A DNA stretch of 16,604 nucleotides, taken from Alphaproteobacteria bacterium (GTDB lineage: Bacteria; Pseudomonadota; Alphaproteobacteria; Puniceispirillales; Marisalimonadaceae). The notes below the pieces were generated by a model. The model saw only the letters and a list, made by a program, of their open reading frames with translations. It was not told the origin of the DNA and did not search any database. The position numbers and the translations under genes are program-made. The DNA is taken from the NCBI GenBank assembly GCA_016777645.1, contig JADHRC010000022.1:1-16604 (forward strand). Reading direction: 5' to 3'. Of the stretch, positions 1-7,864 are shown one piece after another. Each line of letters begins with the position of its first letter. Position 1 is the stretch's first letter.

Positions 1-230
1 TTTTATCTCATTCATCTGACGAATGGTTTAAAAACAGAAATAATTCTAAAAGTTTAAATTCAACTGATTTAAAAATAACTGAGGAAGAAATTAACAGTCT
101 TATTTTAGAAAGATATAATGCTAAAAATTCTAAAAACTTTAAAAAAGCAGACGAGATTAGAGAAAATCTTTTAAAGTTTAACATTATACTTGAAGACCAG
201 CCAGGAAAAACTATATGGAGAAAGATTTGA
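1..230 (+). CDS. cysS: Cysteinyl-tRNA synthetase, C-terminal end (partial)
   Basis: An open frame runs in from the left edge (first full codon at 3) and stops at TGA 228-230, giving about 75 residues. The end of this peptide has the typical CysS C-terminus: a helix with FKKADEIRENL, then NIILEDQPGKTIWRK, matching the family pattern of ADxIRxxL followed by LEDxPxGTxWR. CysS charges tRNA-Cys in the cytoplasm. The catalytic Rossmann domain with its zinc site and HIGH/KMSKS motifs lies outside the window, so only the anticodon-binding tail is seen. trmJ begins 16 bases downstream on the same strand, so the two are probably cotranscribed. Identification rests on the short C-terminal signature and is fairly secure. 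Confidence 0.85.
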   Translation, partial: LSHSSDEWFKNRNNSKSLNSTDLKITEEEINSLILERYNAKNSKNFKKADEIRENLLKFNIILEDQPGKTIWRKI

Positions 231-246
231 TAGTTTTTTATTTAAA

Positions 247-1005
247 ATGAATCAATTCACTCCCAACATAATTTTGTCAAATCCACAGTTAGGTGAAAAT
301 ATAGGTTCGTCAGCTCGGGCAATGAAAAATTTTGGAATTGAAAATTTAAGATTAATCAATCCTAGGGATGGTTGGCCAAATAAAGCTGCTTTTGCTCTTT
401 CTGCAGGCGCTGATAGTGTTTTAAATAATACAAAGGTATTTGGTTCTATAGAGGAAGCCACAACTGATATATCTTTGTTATTTGCAACAACCGCTAGAAA
501 ACGAGTGGTAGGTACAAAATCAATAGATATTTTTGATGCAATTAAAATATCTTTTGATCATGCAGTTAATGGAGGATCAGTAGGTTTTTTATTTGGTCCA
601 GAACAGTCTGGACTATCTAATGACGATGTGGTTAAGGCAGATTTTACCATAACCATTCCCTTGAATAAGAAATTTTCATCATTAAATCTATCGCAAGCTG
701 TATTATTAATTTGCTGGGAGTGGGATAAATTAATAAGAAAATCTCAAAATAAAGAAAATATAGTTATAATTAATAAAAAGTTAAAAAAAAGTACTGAGCT
801 CTCAAACATTGGAGATAGAGAATATTTTTATAAACAATTAGATGATCTTTTAACAAAATCTGGCTTTTTTTATTCACCTGAAATGGCTCCAACCGTAAAG
901 AGAAATATAAGAAGTTTATTTAATAGGGCGTCTTTAAGTCATCAAGATTTAAGAACACTCCATGGAATTATTAGATCACTATCTGGAATTTCAAATCGTA
1001 CTTGA
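247..1005 (+). CDS. trmJ: tRNA (cytidine/uridine-32-2'-O)-methyltransferase, TrmJ/SpoU family
   Basis: This is a SPOUT-superfamily RNA 2'-O-methyltransferase of 252 residues, close to the usual TrmJ length. The N-terminal motif PNIILSNPQLGENIGSSARA (6-25) carries the NIG and AR signature. The knotted SAM site is visible as FLFGPEQSGLS (114-124) and IPLNKKFSSLNLSQAV (137-151), where family members end in NLSxAV. A roughly 90-residue helical C-terminal extension fits TrmJ rather than the shorter TrmL. TrmJ methylates residue 32 in the anticodon loop of several tRNAs; that substrate is assigned from the family. A TTG at 190 would add 19 residues but overlaps the cysS coding end, so the ATG at 247, 16 bases after the cysS stop, is preferred. 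No strong ribosome binding site is visible, which suggests coupling to cysS. Confidence 0.88.
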   Translation: MNQFTPNIILSNPQLGENIGSSARAMKNFGIENLRLINPRDGWPNKAAFALSAGADSVLNNTKVFGSIEEATTDISLLFATTARKRVVGTKSIDIFDAIKISFDHAVNGGSVGFLFGPEQSGLSNDDVVKADFTITIPLNKKFSSLNLSQAVLLICWEWDKLIRKSQNKENIVIINKKLKKSTELSNIGDREYFYKQLDDLLTKSGFFYSPEMAPTVKRNIRSLFNRASLSHQDLRTLHGIIRSLSGISNRT

Positions 1006-1029
1006 CTTTTTTTGATTAGTGGGTATTTT
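1002..1029 (+). promoter_or_regulatory. Candidate sigma70 promoter for rpsD
   Basis: TTGACT (1002-1007) and TATTTT (1024-1029) are separated by 16 bases. The -35 hexamer overlaps the trmJ stop codon. A start near 1036 would give a leader of about 100 nt before rpsD. In such AT-rich DNA a chance match is possible, but the 5/6 -35 element and its position right at the gene end favour a real promoter. Confidence 0.5.
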
Positions 1030-1035
1030 CAGTTT

Positions 1036-1138
1036 GATTTCCGATAACGTGGATACTTGCATGGTGTTAGATATCCCGAAGTTTACTTCTGGTTGGAACA
1101 ATATTCTGCTTTTTGCAGTTAATTAAAGGTTTTAAAAA
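1036..1138 (+). promoter_or_regulatory. Structured-looking leader of rpsD
   Basis: The 133-base gap before rpsD is richer in G and C than the other gaps and can fold locally. GGATA (1051-1055) pairs with TATCC (1072-1076). CCGAAG (1076-1081) pairs with CTTC-T-GG (1086-1092, one bulge) around a TTTA loop. CTGC (1106-1109) pairs with GCAG (1115-1118) around five T. TTCC (1039-1042) could close the group with GGAA (1095-1098). The ribosome binding site AAAGG (1125-1129) lies 9 bases before the ATG. S4 represses its own mRNA through leader RNA in several bacteria, so autoregulation is a reasonable idea, but I recognise no known leader family here. Confidence 0.35.
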
Positions 1139-1765
1139 ATGCCTAAGTCAGATCATAAAAGAACAAGTTCTAAACACAAAATAGATAGAAGATTAGGAGT
1201 TAATCTTTGGGGAAGACCTAAATCTCCATTAAATGATAGAGAATATGCACCAGGGCAACATGGCCAAAGAAGAAAAAAGCCTACCGACTATGGTGTTCAG
1301 TTAATGGCCAAGCAAAAGCTAAAAGGTTATTATGGTAATATTGGAGAAAAACAATTCAAAAAATATTACACTGCTGCCGTAAGAAAAAAAGGTGATACTG
1401 GTGCCAATCTTATTGGAATATTAGAATCTAGGCTTGATGCTCTAATTTATAGAATGAAATTAGCTCCTACTGTTTTTGCCTGCAGACAATTAATCAATCA
1501 TGGTCATGTTCTTGTGGATGGCAAAAGGTGTAATATTCCTTCAAGAATGATTAATGTAGGAGAAACCATTGCTCTTAGAGAAAAAGCCAAAAATATTCCT
1601 GCTGTAATAGAAGCTACTACATTACCTGAAAGAGATGTTCCTGAGTATGTTGAAGTTGATCATTCAAAATTTACTGGTTCACTCGTCAGAATACCTATGC
1701 CAGACGATGTTCCTTATCCTGTACAAATGGAAACTAATTTAGTTATTGAGTTTTATTCAAGATAA
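1139..1765 (+). CDS. rpsD: 30S ribosomal protein S4
   Basis: This 208-residue protein has the full S4 layout. The N-terminus KIDRRLGVNLWGRPKSP (14-30) and REYAPGQHGQRRKKP (34-48) is characteristic of alphaproteobacterial S4. The S4 RNA-binding domain spans roughly 97-160, with SRLDALIYR and ACRQLINHGHVLVDGKRCNIPS. The terminus NLVIEFYSR is typical. S4 binds 16S rRNA first in 30S assembly, next to the 5' domain and the mRNA entry site. The N-terminus has no zinc-binding cysteines, so it is the C-minus form. The start ATG has AAAGG 9 bases upstream. The gene stands apart from the alpha-operon ribosomal cluster and seems to have its own promoter and leader, which is usual in this class. Confidence 0.97.
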   Translation: MPKSDHKRTSSKHKIDRRLGVNLWGRPKSPLNDREYAPGQHGQRRKKPTDYGVQLMAKQKLKGYYGNIGEKQFKKYYTAAVRKKGDTGANLIGILESRLDALIYRMKLAPTVFACRQLINHGHVLVDGKRCNIPSRMINVGETIALREKAKNIPAVIEATTLPERDVPEYVEVDHSKFTGSLVRIPMPDDVPYPVQMETNLVIEFYSR

Positions 1766-1776
1766 ATTTTAATAAG

Positions 1777-1827
1777 CCGATTATTAAATATATTAGGAAT
1801 TAATACCTGCCTGATTAAAATAATCGG
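1777..1827. repeat. 9-bp inverted repeat at the rpsD/grxD convergent junction
   Basis: CCGATTATT (1777-1785) has its perfect reverse complement AATAATCGG at 1819-1827, with a 33-base loop. The right arm lies inside the last codons of grxD. Neither side is followed by a T tract, so it is not a standard intrinsic terminator. It could slow or protect converging transcripts, or be chance. Confidence 0.25.
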
Positions 1828-2119
1828 TTAATTCTCCGCTTTCGTGCATTTCTCTTATTATATCGCATCCACCAACAAACTCTTTTTTAACATAAAGTTG
1901 TGGTATAGTTGGCCAGTCAGAAAATTCTTTAATCCCCTCTCTTATTTCAGGATCCTCGAGAACATTAATACTATTGAATTTAATACCCATATGACTCAAA
2001 ACACCTACAACTGCTGCAGAAAAACCACATTGGGGCATTACTGGTGTACCTTTCATAAATAATAAAACTTCATTTTCATTAATTATATTTTCAATTTTTT
2101 CTTTTGTACTTTGTTCCAT
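1793..2119 (-). CDS. grxD: Monothiol glutaredoxin, CGFS type (Grx4)
   Basis: This 108-residue protein has the monothiol glutaredoxin hallmark KGTPVMPQCGFSAAVV, with the CGFS motif at 31-34. The glutathione-binding WPTIPQLYV (69-77) and GGCDI (83-87) follow. CGFS glutaredoxins bind a glutathione-ligated [2Fe-2S] cluster as a dimer, or as a heterodimer with BolA, and pass clusters to target proteins; they are poor disulfide reductases. Here the gene is the last of the pur operon and lies 12 bases after bolA, its known partner, on the same strand. Length and motifs are complete and nothing is missing. The start ATG is preceded by AGGAGAGAC, a clear ribosome binding site. It converges with rpsD, 27 bases away. 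Confidence 0.95.
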   Translation of the reverse strand: MEQSTKEKIENIINENEVLLFMKGTPVMPQCGFSAAVVGVLSHMGIKFNSINVLEDPEIREGIKEFSDWPTIPQLYVKKEFVGGCDIIREMHESGELTDYFNQAGINS

Positions 2120-2131
2120 TTTGTCTCTCCT

Positions 2132-2368
2132 TTAGTTTTTGGGTGCTGATGTGTTTAAAGCTAAAGCATGTAATTCATTCCCCATTTTACCACCCATTGC
2201 CTTATAAACCATCTGATGTTGTTGTACTCTGCTCTTTCCTATAAATTCTTTAGCGATAATTTGAGCGGCGTAATGGTCACCGTCACCTCTTAAATCATCA
2301 ATTATAATTTTAGCATCTGGAAAACTTTTAAGTAAAAGTTCTTCAATCTCTTTTGCTGACATAGCCAT
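2132..2368 (-). CDS. bolA: BolA/IbaG family iron-sulfur partner protein
   Basis: A small BolA-fold protein of 78 residues, beginning MAMSAKEIEELLLKSFPDAK. The core GDGDHYAAQIIAKEFIGKSR and then VQQHQMVYKAMGGKMGNELHALALNTSAP match alphaproteobacterial BolA2-type proteins, including the RxQxHQxVY helix and the C-terminal HALAL strand with its conserved histidine. The family forms [2Fe-2S]-bridged complexes with CGFS glutaredoxins and helps deliver clusters or signal iron status. The neighbouring grxD encodes that partner. A TTG at 2380 would add MDKT; the ATG at 2368 is chosen because homologues begin with a MAM-type start and GGA sits 7 bases upstream. The gap to purL is 23 bases, so the gene belongs to the same transcript. 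Confidence 0.92.
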   Translation of the reverse strand: MAMSAKEIEELLLKSFPDAKIIIDDLRGDGDHYAAQIIAKEFIGKSRVQQHQMVYKAMGGKMGNELHALALNTSAPKN

Positions 2369-2391
2369 TGTTTTATCCAAACTTATAAATA

Positions 2392-4683
2392 CTAACTCAT
2401 AATTGAGCTTAGTGAGTTTTCATATATATATTTGATATCATTTATTGAAATAGTAGTCACACTTTTAATATTCAAGTTAGAAGATGAATTTACTGTGCCA
2501 AGAACAAAAAATTTTATTTCTTGTTTTTCTAGTATTGATTTAACTTTATTTAACTCATTAGTCGCAACTATTATTCTTCCCTGGTCTTCTCCAAAACACC
2601 ATGAATGAAGAAGAATATCTTTATTACTCTTGTTTACTAATTTTTTGGGTAAATTTAAGTCTAATCCTAAATTATTTCTAAATAACATTTCACAAACATT
2701 AGGTAATAAACCTCCATCAGAGATATCATGAGCAGCTGATAGAAGTTTTTGTTCATTTAAATTTAGTAAAATATCTATAATAGCTTTTTCATTTTGTAAG
2801 TTGATAGGAGGAGGGGCACCGTCAAATTCATCATGAATAATTTCTTGATAAATACTAGAACCAATCCAACCTTCAATAAAGTCTTCAGATTGTCCTAAAA
2901 CAAGTAAGGTGTTTCCTTCTTTTGCGTTAATTTCTAACGAGTTTTCTATATTTTCTATTATTCCTACCATACCTATAACAGGCGTCGGTAAAATACCGTT
3001 GCCATTAGTTTCGTTGTAAAGAGATACGTTTCCAGATACAATAGGTGTGTTTAAAAAAGCTGCAGCACTCGATATTCCTTTAATTGAACCAACTATTTCT
3101 CCCATTATTTCTTTTTTTTCTGGGTTCCCGAAATTAAGATTATTAGTAATAGCTAGCGGTTTTGCACCTGATGACGCAATGTTTCTTGCAGCTTCACATA
3201 CTGCTTGCATTCCACCTTCTATAGGATTTGCTTTAACATATCGAGGTGTACAGTCAGTAGTTATTGCTAAACCTTTACCTAGACTATCATCCTTATCTGA
3301 CCCATGTATCCTGACTATAGCTGCATCACTTTGACCACTAGATAAAATAGTATCACCCATTACTGAGCAATCATATTGTTCCCATATCCATTTTTTACTA
3401 GCCAAATTAGGATTTCTAAACATTTGAACCAAAATTTCATTAATAGTTTGATTTACAATATTTTTGTTTAAATCGATAAACTTTTCGTTTTTAATTATTT
3501 CATAGGGCCTATCATATTCTGGGGCATTTTCTACTAAAGGAGAAATAGGTATATTGCAAGCTTCAGAACCATTTTTAGTAAGGATTAATCTTCCAGTTTC
3601 AGTCACTTTTCCAATAACAGCAAAATCAAGATCCCATTTATCAAAGATTTGTTTCGCTTTTTCTTCTGAACCTGGTTTAAGAATCATTAACATTCTTTCT
3701 TGACTTTCAGATAGCATGATTTCGTAACTAGTCATTTGTTCTTCTCTTGTTGGAACAAGATCTAGGTCTAAAAACATACCCAATGAGCCTTTAGAAGCCA
3801 TTTCTACGCTAGAACTTGTAAGCCCTGCGGCGCCCATGTCCTGAATTGACAATACAGCATCAGTATTCATTAATTCAAGGCAGGCTTCTAAAAGTAATTT
3901 ACCTGTGAATGGATCTCCAACTTGGACTGTAGGTCTTTTTTCAGAACTACTTTCTGTAAACTCTGCAGACGCCATTGTTGCACCATGAATTCCATCCCTA
4001 CCAGTTTTTGCTCCAACATATATTACAGGATTATTTGCTCCAGTAGCAGCCGAATAAAATATCTTATCTTTATTTGCAATGCCAACAGCCATTGCATTAA
4101 CTAAAATATTACCGTCATAAGACTTGTCGAAATTTGTTTCTCCGCCTACTGTTGGTATCCCAATACAATTACCATAACCACCTATACCTTTGACGACACC
4201 TGAAAGTAAATGTTTTGTTAATGGCTTTGATGGTGATCCAAATCTAATAGCATTCAGCAATGCTATAGGCCTGGCTCCCATAGTGAAAACGTCTCTTAAA
4301 ATACCTCCAACTCCAGTCGCAGACCCTTGATAAGGTTCTATAAAAGAAGGGTGGTTATGTGATTCTATTTTAAAAACAGCGGCTAAATTATCTCCAATAT
4401 CTATAACCCCAGCATTTTCTCCCGGACCTTGAATGACATGTGGAGCTTGTGTTGGAAGAGTTTTAAGCCATTTCTTTGAGCTTTTATATGAACAATGTTC
4501 TGAAAACATTGCTGAAAATATACCTAACTCAGTTTTATTCGGTGTTTTTTTTATTTTTTTGCAAATGAAATTAAATTCTTCTTGGGTTAAACCCATTTCA
4601 ATTGCAGTTTCAAGATTACTTTCCTGTTGGACCATATATTCGTATTTATTATCTTCATATAATTTTTTTTTTAAAACTTTCAT
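2392..4683 (-). CDS. purL: Phosphoribosylformylglycinamidine synthase, large subunit (small-type PurL)
   Basis: PurL is the ATP-dependent synthase subunit that turns FGAR into FGAM with ammonia from PurQ; PurS bridges the two. At 763 residues this is the small PurL, lacking the fused glutaminase of the E. coli enzyme, in line with separate purS and purQ next door. Visible signatures are SAMFSEHCSYKSSK (57-70), GPGENAG (86-92), KIESHNHPS (105-113) and GVGGILRD (124-131). The internally duplicated half includes AAHDISDGGLLP and GEDQGRII near the C-terminus. The first ATG lies 3 bases after the purQ stop with GGA 6 bases upstream. It leaves a lysine-rich tail, MKVLKKKLYEDNKYEY, that most family members lack. 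The ATG at 4633-4635 would give 747 residues, nearer the norm, so the start is uncertain. Confidence 0.95.
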   Translation of the reverse strand: MKVLKKKLYEDNKYEYMVQQESNLETAIEMGLTQEEFNFICKKIKKTPNKTELGIFSAMFSEHCSYKSSKKWLKTLPTQAPHVIQGPGENAGVIDIGDNLAAVFKIESHNHPSFIEPYQGSATGVGGILRDVFTMGARPIALLNAIRFGSPSKPLTKHLLSGVVKGIGGYGNCIGIPTVGGETNFDKSYDGNILVNAMAVGIANKDKIFYSAATGANNPVIYVGAKTGRDGIHGATMASAEFTESSSEKRPTVQVGDPFTGKLLLEACLELMNTDAVLSIQDMGAAGLTSSSVEMASKGSLGMFLDLDLVPTREEQMTSYEIMLSESQERMLMILKPGSEEKAKQIFDKWDLDFAVIGKVTETGRLILTKNGSEACNIPISPLVENAPEYDRPYEIIKNEKFIDLNKNIVNQTINEILVQMFRNPNLASKKWIWEQYDCSVMGDTILSSGQSDAAIVRIHGSDKDDSLGKGLAITTDCTPRYVKANPIEGGMQAVCEAARNIASSGAKPLAITNNLNFGNPEKKEIMGEIVGSIKGISSAAAFLNTPIVSGNVSLYNETNGNGILPTPVIGMVGIIENIENSLEINAKEGNTLLVLGQSEDFIEGWIGSSIYQEIIHDEFDGAPPPINLQNEKAIIDILLNLNEQKLLSAAHDISDGGLLPNVCEMLFRNNLGLDLNLPKKLVNKSNKDILLHSWCFGEDQGRIIVATNELNKVKSILEKQEIKFFVLGTVNSSSNLNIKSVTTISINDIKYIYENSLSSIMS

Positions 4684-4686
4684 TCC

Positions 4687-5385
4687 TCATCCAACAATAT
4701 TTTCTATACATTTAGTTAAAAATTTTAATCCATCTGTACCGCCATGCAGTGAATTAATTGCTCTTTCAGGGTGTGGCATCATTCCTAAAACGCGCCCATT
4801 CTTGGATAATATACCTGCAATGTCATCGCAGGAGCCATTAGGATTATAATCAATATCACTATTGACATCTTTTTCTTCTATATATTTAAAAGCTATTCTA
4901 CCTTCACTAGAAAGCTGATCTAAAAGAGACTTGGGGGCAAAGTAATTTCCTTCATTATGAGCAACTGGTATTTTAAGATGGCATCCTAACTCAAATCCTT
5001 CAGTAAAAGGGCTTTTAATAGTCTTTTGTATTTCAAGAGTTGTTTCTCTGCATGTAAAAAGAAGATTTTTATTTCTAATCAATGATCCCGGAAGTATTCC
5101 AGCTTCAATTAATATTTGAAATCCATTGCATATACCAAGTAAAGCGCCACCACGACTTACGTGATTTTTAATATTTTCGATTATTGGTGATCTGGCGGCT
5201 AAAGCGCCACATCTAAGATAATCACCAAAACTAAACCCACCTGGAATAACAATTAAATCTAAATTAGGAAATTCTTTATCTTTATGCCAAAGTTTCAGAG
5301 GTATTTTTTTTGTAACTTTTTTAAGAGCAACAATAATATCTCTATCACAATTAGAGCCAGGGAAAATAGCTACACCTGAACGCAT
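4687..5385 (-). CDS. purQ: Phosphoribosylformylglycinamidine synthase, glutaminase subunit
   Basis: This class I glutamine amidotransferase of 232 residues supplies ammonia to PurL. The nucleophile elbow GICNGFQIL places the catalytic cysteine at 86. The other triad members are in MPHPERA, at H205 and E207. The N-terminus SGVAIFPGSNCDRD and the segment PGGFSFGDYLRCGALAA (48-64) are typical of PurQ rather than other amidotransferases. The length is normal. The gene starts 5 bases after purS and ends 3 bases before purL, so translation of the three subunits is probably coupled and keeps them near stoichiometric. All key residues are present. Confidence 0.96.
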   Translation of the reverse strand: MRSGVAIFPGSNCDRDIIVALKKVTKKIPLKLWHKDKEFPNLDLIVIPGGFSFGDYLRCGALAARSPIIENIKNHVSRGGALLGICNGFQILIEAGILPGSLIRNKNLLFTCRETTLEIQKTIKSPFTEGFELGCHLKIPVAHNEGNYFAPKSLLDQLSSEGRIAFKYIEEKDVNSDIDYNPNGSCDDIAGILSKNGRVLGMMPHPERAINSLHGGTDGLKFLTKCIENIVG

Positions 5386-5390
5386 AACCT

Positions 5391-5639
5391 TTATGTTTCC
5401 TTTTCAAGTTGTATATCATAATTTTCTATAACTGTATTAACCAGAAGTGATTCACACATTTTTTTTGTTTCTGTTATGATTTGTTCTTTATCATCAATTT
5501 GAAAATCCAAAATTATTTGTTTACCTGTTCTCACGTTATTACAATTATTAAAGCCTAGATTTGATAATGAATTCTGAATAGCTTGGCCCTGAGGGTCTAA
5601 AACACCTTCTTTTAAAGAAATATTCACAATTACTCTCAT
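5391..5639 (-). CDS. purS: Phosphoribosylformylglycinamidine synthase, PurS subunit
   Basis: An 82-residue PurS. It starts MRVIVNISLKEGVLDPQGQA, the family signature of a beta strand followed by KxGVLDPQGxAI, and continues with LGFNNCNNVRTGKQIILDF. PurS has no catalytic residues. It docks PurL and PurQ together in the FGAM synthase complex and may help channel ammonia. It is found with the separate PurL/PurQ system and is absent from organisms with the fused large PurL. The gene lies 11 bases after purC and 5 bases before purQ. Length and start are as expected. Confidence 0.95.
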   Translation of the reverse strand: MRVIVNISLKEGVLDPQGQAIQNSLSNLGFNNCNNVRTGKQIILDFQIDDKEQIITETKKMCESLLVNTVIENYDIQLEKET

Positions 5640-5650
5640 TTTAACTCTTT

Positions 5651-6418
5651 CTATTGTACTATTTCTGTTTTGATGCTCGAATATTTCTTTTTTTCAGGAA
5701 GAATCCTAAGTCTTTCTGCAACTTCTTGGTAAGCTTCTTTTAGGCCACCAATGTCTTGTCTAAACAAATCTTTATCATATTTGTTATTAGTTTTTAAGTC
5801 CCATAATCTACAATTATCTGGACTTATTTCGTCAGCTAGTAATAAGACTGCATCTCCATCTTCTGAGAAGTATCGACCAAATTCAATTTTAAAATCAACT
5901 AGTTTTAGTCCTATAGCTAAAAATAAACCTCTTAAAAAATCATTAATTCTTAGGCCATACTCTTGCATTTCTTCTAATTCTTCTCTTGTTCCCCATTTAA
6001 AGTTGATAATATGATCCTCATTTATAAGAGGATCTCCTAAATCATCTCTCTTAAGATAATACTCAATTAAGGGATTTGAAAACACTTCACCTTCTTTTAG
6101 TCCAAGTCTTTTTACTATTGAACCAGCAGCTATATTCCGTACAACAAACTCTACAGGAATAATATCAACTTTTTTAACTAATTGTTCTCTCATATTTAGT
6201 TTTTTTATATAATGTGTAGGTATCCCAATTGTATGAATTTGTCTCATTAAAAAGTCTGAAATTGAATTGTTTAGAACACCTTTGCCGTTAATAATAGCGT
6301 GTTTTTCAGCATTGTTAGCAGTGGCATCGTCTTTGAAATATTGTATTACTGTATTTGCGGTTGGGCCTTCAAATATAGTTTTAGCCTTACCATCGTACAA
6401 AATTTTCTTTTTTGTCAT
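5651..6418 (-). CDS. purC: SAICAR synthetase (phosphoribosylaminoimidazole-succinocarboxamide synthase)
   Basis: PurC joins aspartate to CAIR using ATP to form SAICAR. The 255 residues carry both SAICAR synthetase signatures: IIPVEFVVRNIAAGS (86-100) and LVDFKIEFG (173-181). The nucleotide site includes LYDGKAKTIF (7-16) and the YFKDDATANN stretch (27-36). ADEISPDNCRLWD (195-207) holds conserved acidic residues of the substrate and metal site. The length is that of the bacterial single-domain enzyme. AGAGG lies 10 bases upstream of the chosen ATG. It begins 5 bases after purB ends, so the genes for the steps producing SAICAR (PurC) and cleaving it (PurB) are directly linked. Confidence 0.97.
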   Translation of the reverse strand: MTKKKILYDGKAKTIFEGPTANTVIQYFKDDATANNAEKHAIINGKGVLNNSISDFLMRQIHTIGIPTHYIKKLNMREQLVKKVDIIPVEFVVRNIAAGSIVKRLGLKEGEVFSNPLIEYYLKRDDLGDPLINEDHIINFKWGTREELEEMQEYGLRINDFLRGLFLAIGLKLVDFKIEFGRYFSEDGDAVLLLADEISPDNCRLWDLKTNNKYDKDLFRQDIGGLKEAYQEVAERLRILPEKKKYSSIKTEIVQ

Positions 6419-6423
6419 TATTT

Positions 6424-7740
6424 TTATACCTCTGGTTTAAATACTCTATCAAAGATATGATCTACATTGGCTAAATGTTGATTTATATTAAATAATTCTT
6501 CTATTTCAGTTTCATTTAAATACTTCATAACATTTGCATCATTTTTAAGTAAATTTTTATATACATTTTTTCTTGAATGCTCTGGTGTTTCCCATACTTT
6601 CATAGCATTACTTTGGACCATTTCATAAGAACTTTCTCTACTTGCACCTTTTTGTGTTAAAGCAAGTAACACTTGTTGAGAATGAACTAATCCTCCTAAT
6701 TTTTCTAAGTTTGAGAGCATTGTTTCTGGGTAGACTATTAAATTTTCAATTACATTATTTAGACGTGCCAGAGCAAAATCTAATGTAATTGTTGCGTCAG
6801 GCGCTATCATTCTTTCAACTGATGAATGAGAAATATCTCTTTCATGCCATAACGTAACGTTTTCCAGAGCTGGAATTACAGAAGATCTTACAAGCCTAGC
6901 TAGGCCAGTTAAATTCTCTGTTAAAACTGGATTTCTTTTATGAGGCATGGCACTTGAACCTTTTTGACCCTTAGAAAAATATTCTTCTACTTCTCGAACC
7001 TCTGTTCTTTGAAGATGTCTAATCTCAGTTGCCAATCTTTCAATACTCGATGCAATTATAGCTAAAGTAGAAAAAAACATTGCATGCCTATCTCTAGGTA
7101 TGATTTGTGTTGAAATTTCTTCTGGTACTAAGTTTAGCTTATTAGAAACATAACTTTCTACATAGGGATCTATATGTGCAAAAGTTCCAACTGCACCAGA
7201 TATTGCACATGTACTAATTTCTTTTCTTGCATCAATTAATCTTTTTTTATTTCTAAGAAACTCGGCATAATATCCAGCCAACTTTACACCAAAAGTAATT
7301 GGTTCTGCATGTATTCCGTGTGATCTTCCAATTGTTATAGTATTTTTATGATCAATAGCACGTCTTTTTAATGAGTTTAGCAATATTTCAATATCTTCTA
7401 ACAAGACATCAGATGCTTTTTGTAATTGAATGGAAAGAGTAGTGTCCAATATATCTGAAGATGTCATACCTTGGTGAATAAACCTTGCATCTTCACCAAT
7501 ATATTCTGCTAAATTAGTAAGAAAAGCTATTACATCATGTTTCGTTGTTTTTTCTATTTCTTCAATTTTATCTATATCAAATTTTCCCTTTTCCCAAATA
7601 ATTTTTGCAGATTCCTTAGGAATTATTCCTAACTCTGCCTGAGCATCGCACGCATGAGCTTCGATTTGAAACCAAATGTTAAACTTTTCTTCTTGAGACC
7701 AAATTTTTACCATTTTTTCTCTAGAATATCTCTCAATCAT
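6424..7740 (-). CDS. purB: Adenylosuccinate lyase
   Basis: PurB cleaves fumarate from SAICAR and from adenylosuccinate, acting twice in purine synthesis. The 438-residue protein begins MIERYSREKMVKIWSQEEKF, typical of the short bacterial form. The fumarase/aspartase superfamily signature GSSAMPHKRNP (261-271) is the mobile catalytic loop with the active-site serine. HQGMTSSDILDT (89-100), TKHDVIAF (66-73) and GRSHGIHAEP (138-147, H141) are the other conserved active-site stretches. It is the first gene of the pur operon as read on this strand, so its promoter should lie in 7741-7865. No convincing promoter match was found there on this strand: TTGTAT and TATAAA occur but 19 bases apart. Confidence 0.97.
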   Translation of the reverse strand: MIERYSREKMVKIWSQEEKFNIWFQIEAHACDAQAELGIIPKESAKIIWEKGKFDIDKIEEIEKTTKHDVIAFLTNLAEYIGEDARFIHQGMTSSDILDTTLSIQLQKASDVLLEDIEILLNSLKRRAIDHKNTITIGRSHGIHAEPITFGVKLAGYYAEFLRNKKRLIDARKEISTCAISGAVGTFAHIDPYVESYVSNKLNLVPEEISTQIIPRDRHAMFFSTLAIIASSIERLATEIRHLQRTEVREVEEYFSKGQKGSSAMPHKRNPVLTENLTGLARLVRSSVIPALENVTLWHERDISHSSVERMIAPDATITLDFALARLNNVIENLIVYPETMLSNLEKLGGLVHSQQVLLALTQKGASRESSYEMVQSNAMKVWETPEHSRKNVYKNLLKNDANVMKYLNETEIEELFNINQHLANVDHIFDRVFKPEV

Positions 7741-7864
7741 ATTTTACAACCCAAATTAAATTTTTAATTATTAACAATTATCTTTTAATATTTTATAGTT
7801 ACTTATACTTAAAAAAATACAATAATATATACTTAATTTTTTTTTTGAAATTTTCGAGTTTTCA
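7741..7864. promoter_or_regulatory. Divergent intergenic region between purB and a small ORF, with a good + strand promoter
   Basis: On the + strand TTAACA (7771-7776) and TATAGT (7794-7799) are exactly 17 bases apart, a strong sigma70-like match that would start transcription near 7806 and give the small ORF a leader of about 60 nt. On the - strand, serving purB, only a weak TTGTAT / TATAAA pair with a 19-base spacer is seen. No riboswitch fold or clear operator was found; the region is almost entirely A and T. Confidence 0.45.

Noticed and set aside
252..461. Minus-strand ORF of 69 codons inside trmJ
   Set aside because: Antisense shadow of the trmJ SAM-domain coding region.
1006..1138. 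SRP RNA, 6S RNA or another known small RNA before rpsD
   Set aside because: The SRP tetraloop region and 6S features are absent; a leader fits better.
1777..1827. Intrinsic terminator for rpsD or grxD
   Set aside because: The inverted repeat has a 33-base loop, no T tract on either side, and its right arm is coding.
4433..4849. Plus-strand ORF of 138 codons across the purQ/purL junction
   Set aside because: It is antisense to two well-supported pur genes, has no family signature and no ribosome binding site.
7741..7864. Possible purine riboswitch or PurR box ahead of purB
   Set aside because: The sequence is nearly all A and T with no conserved aptamer core or recognisable operator.
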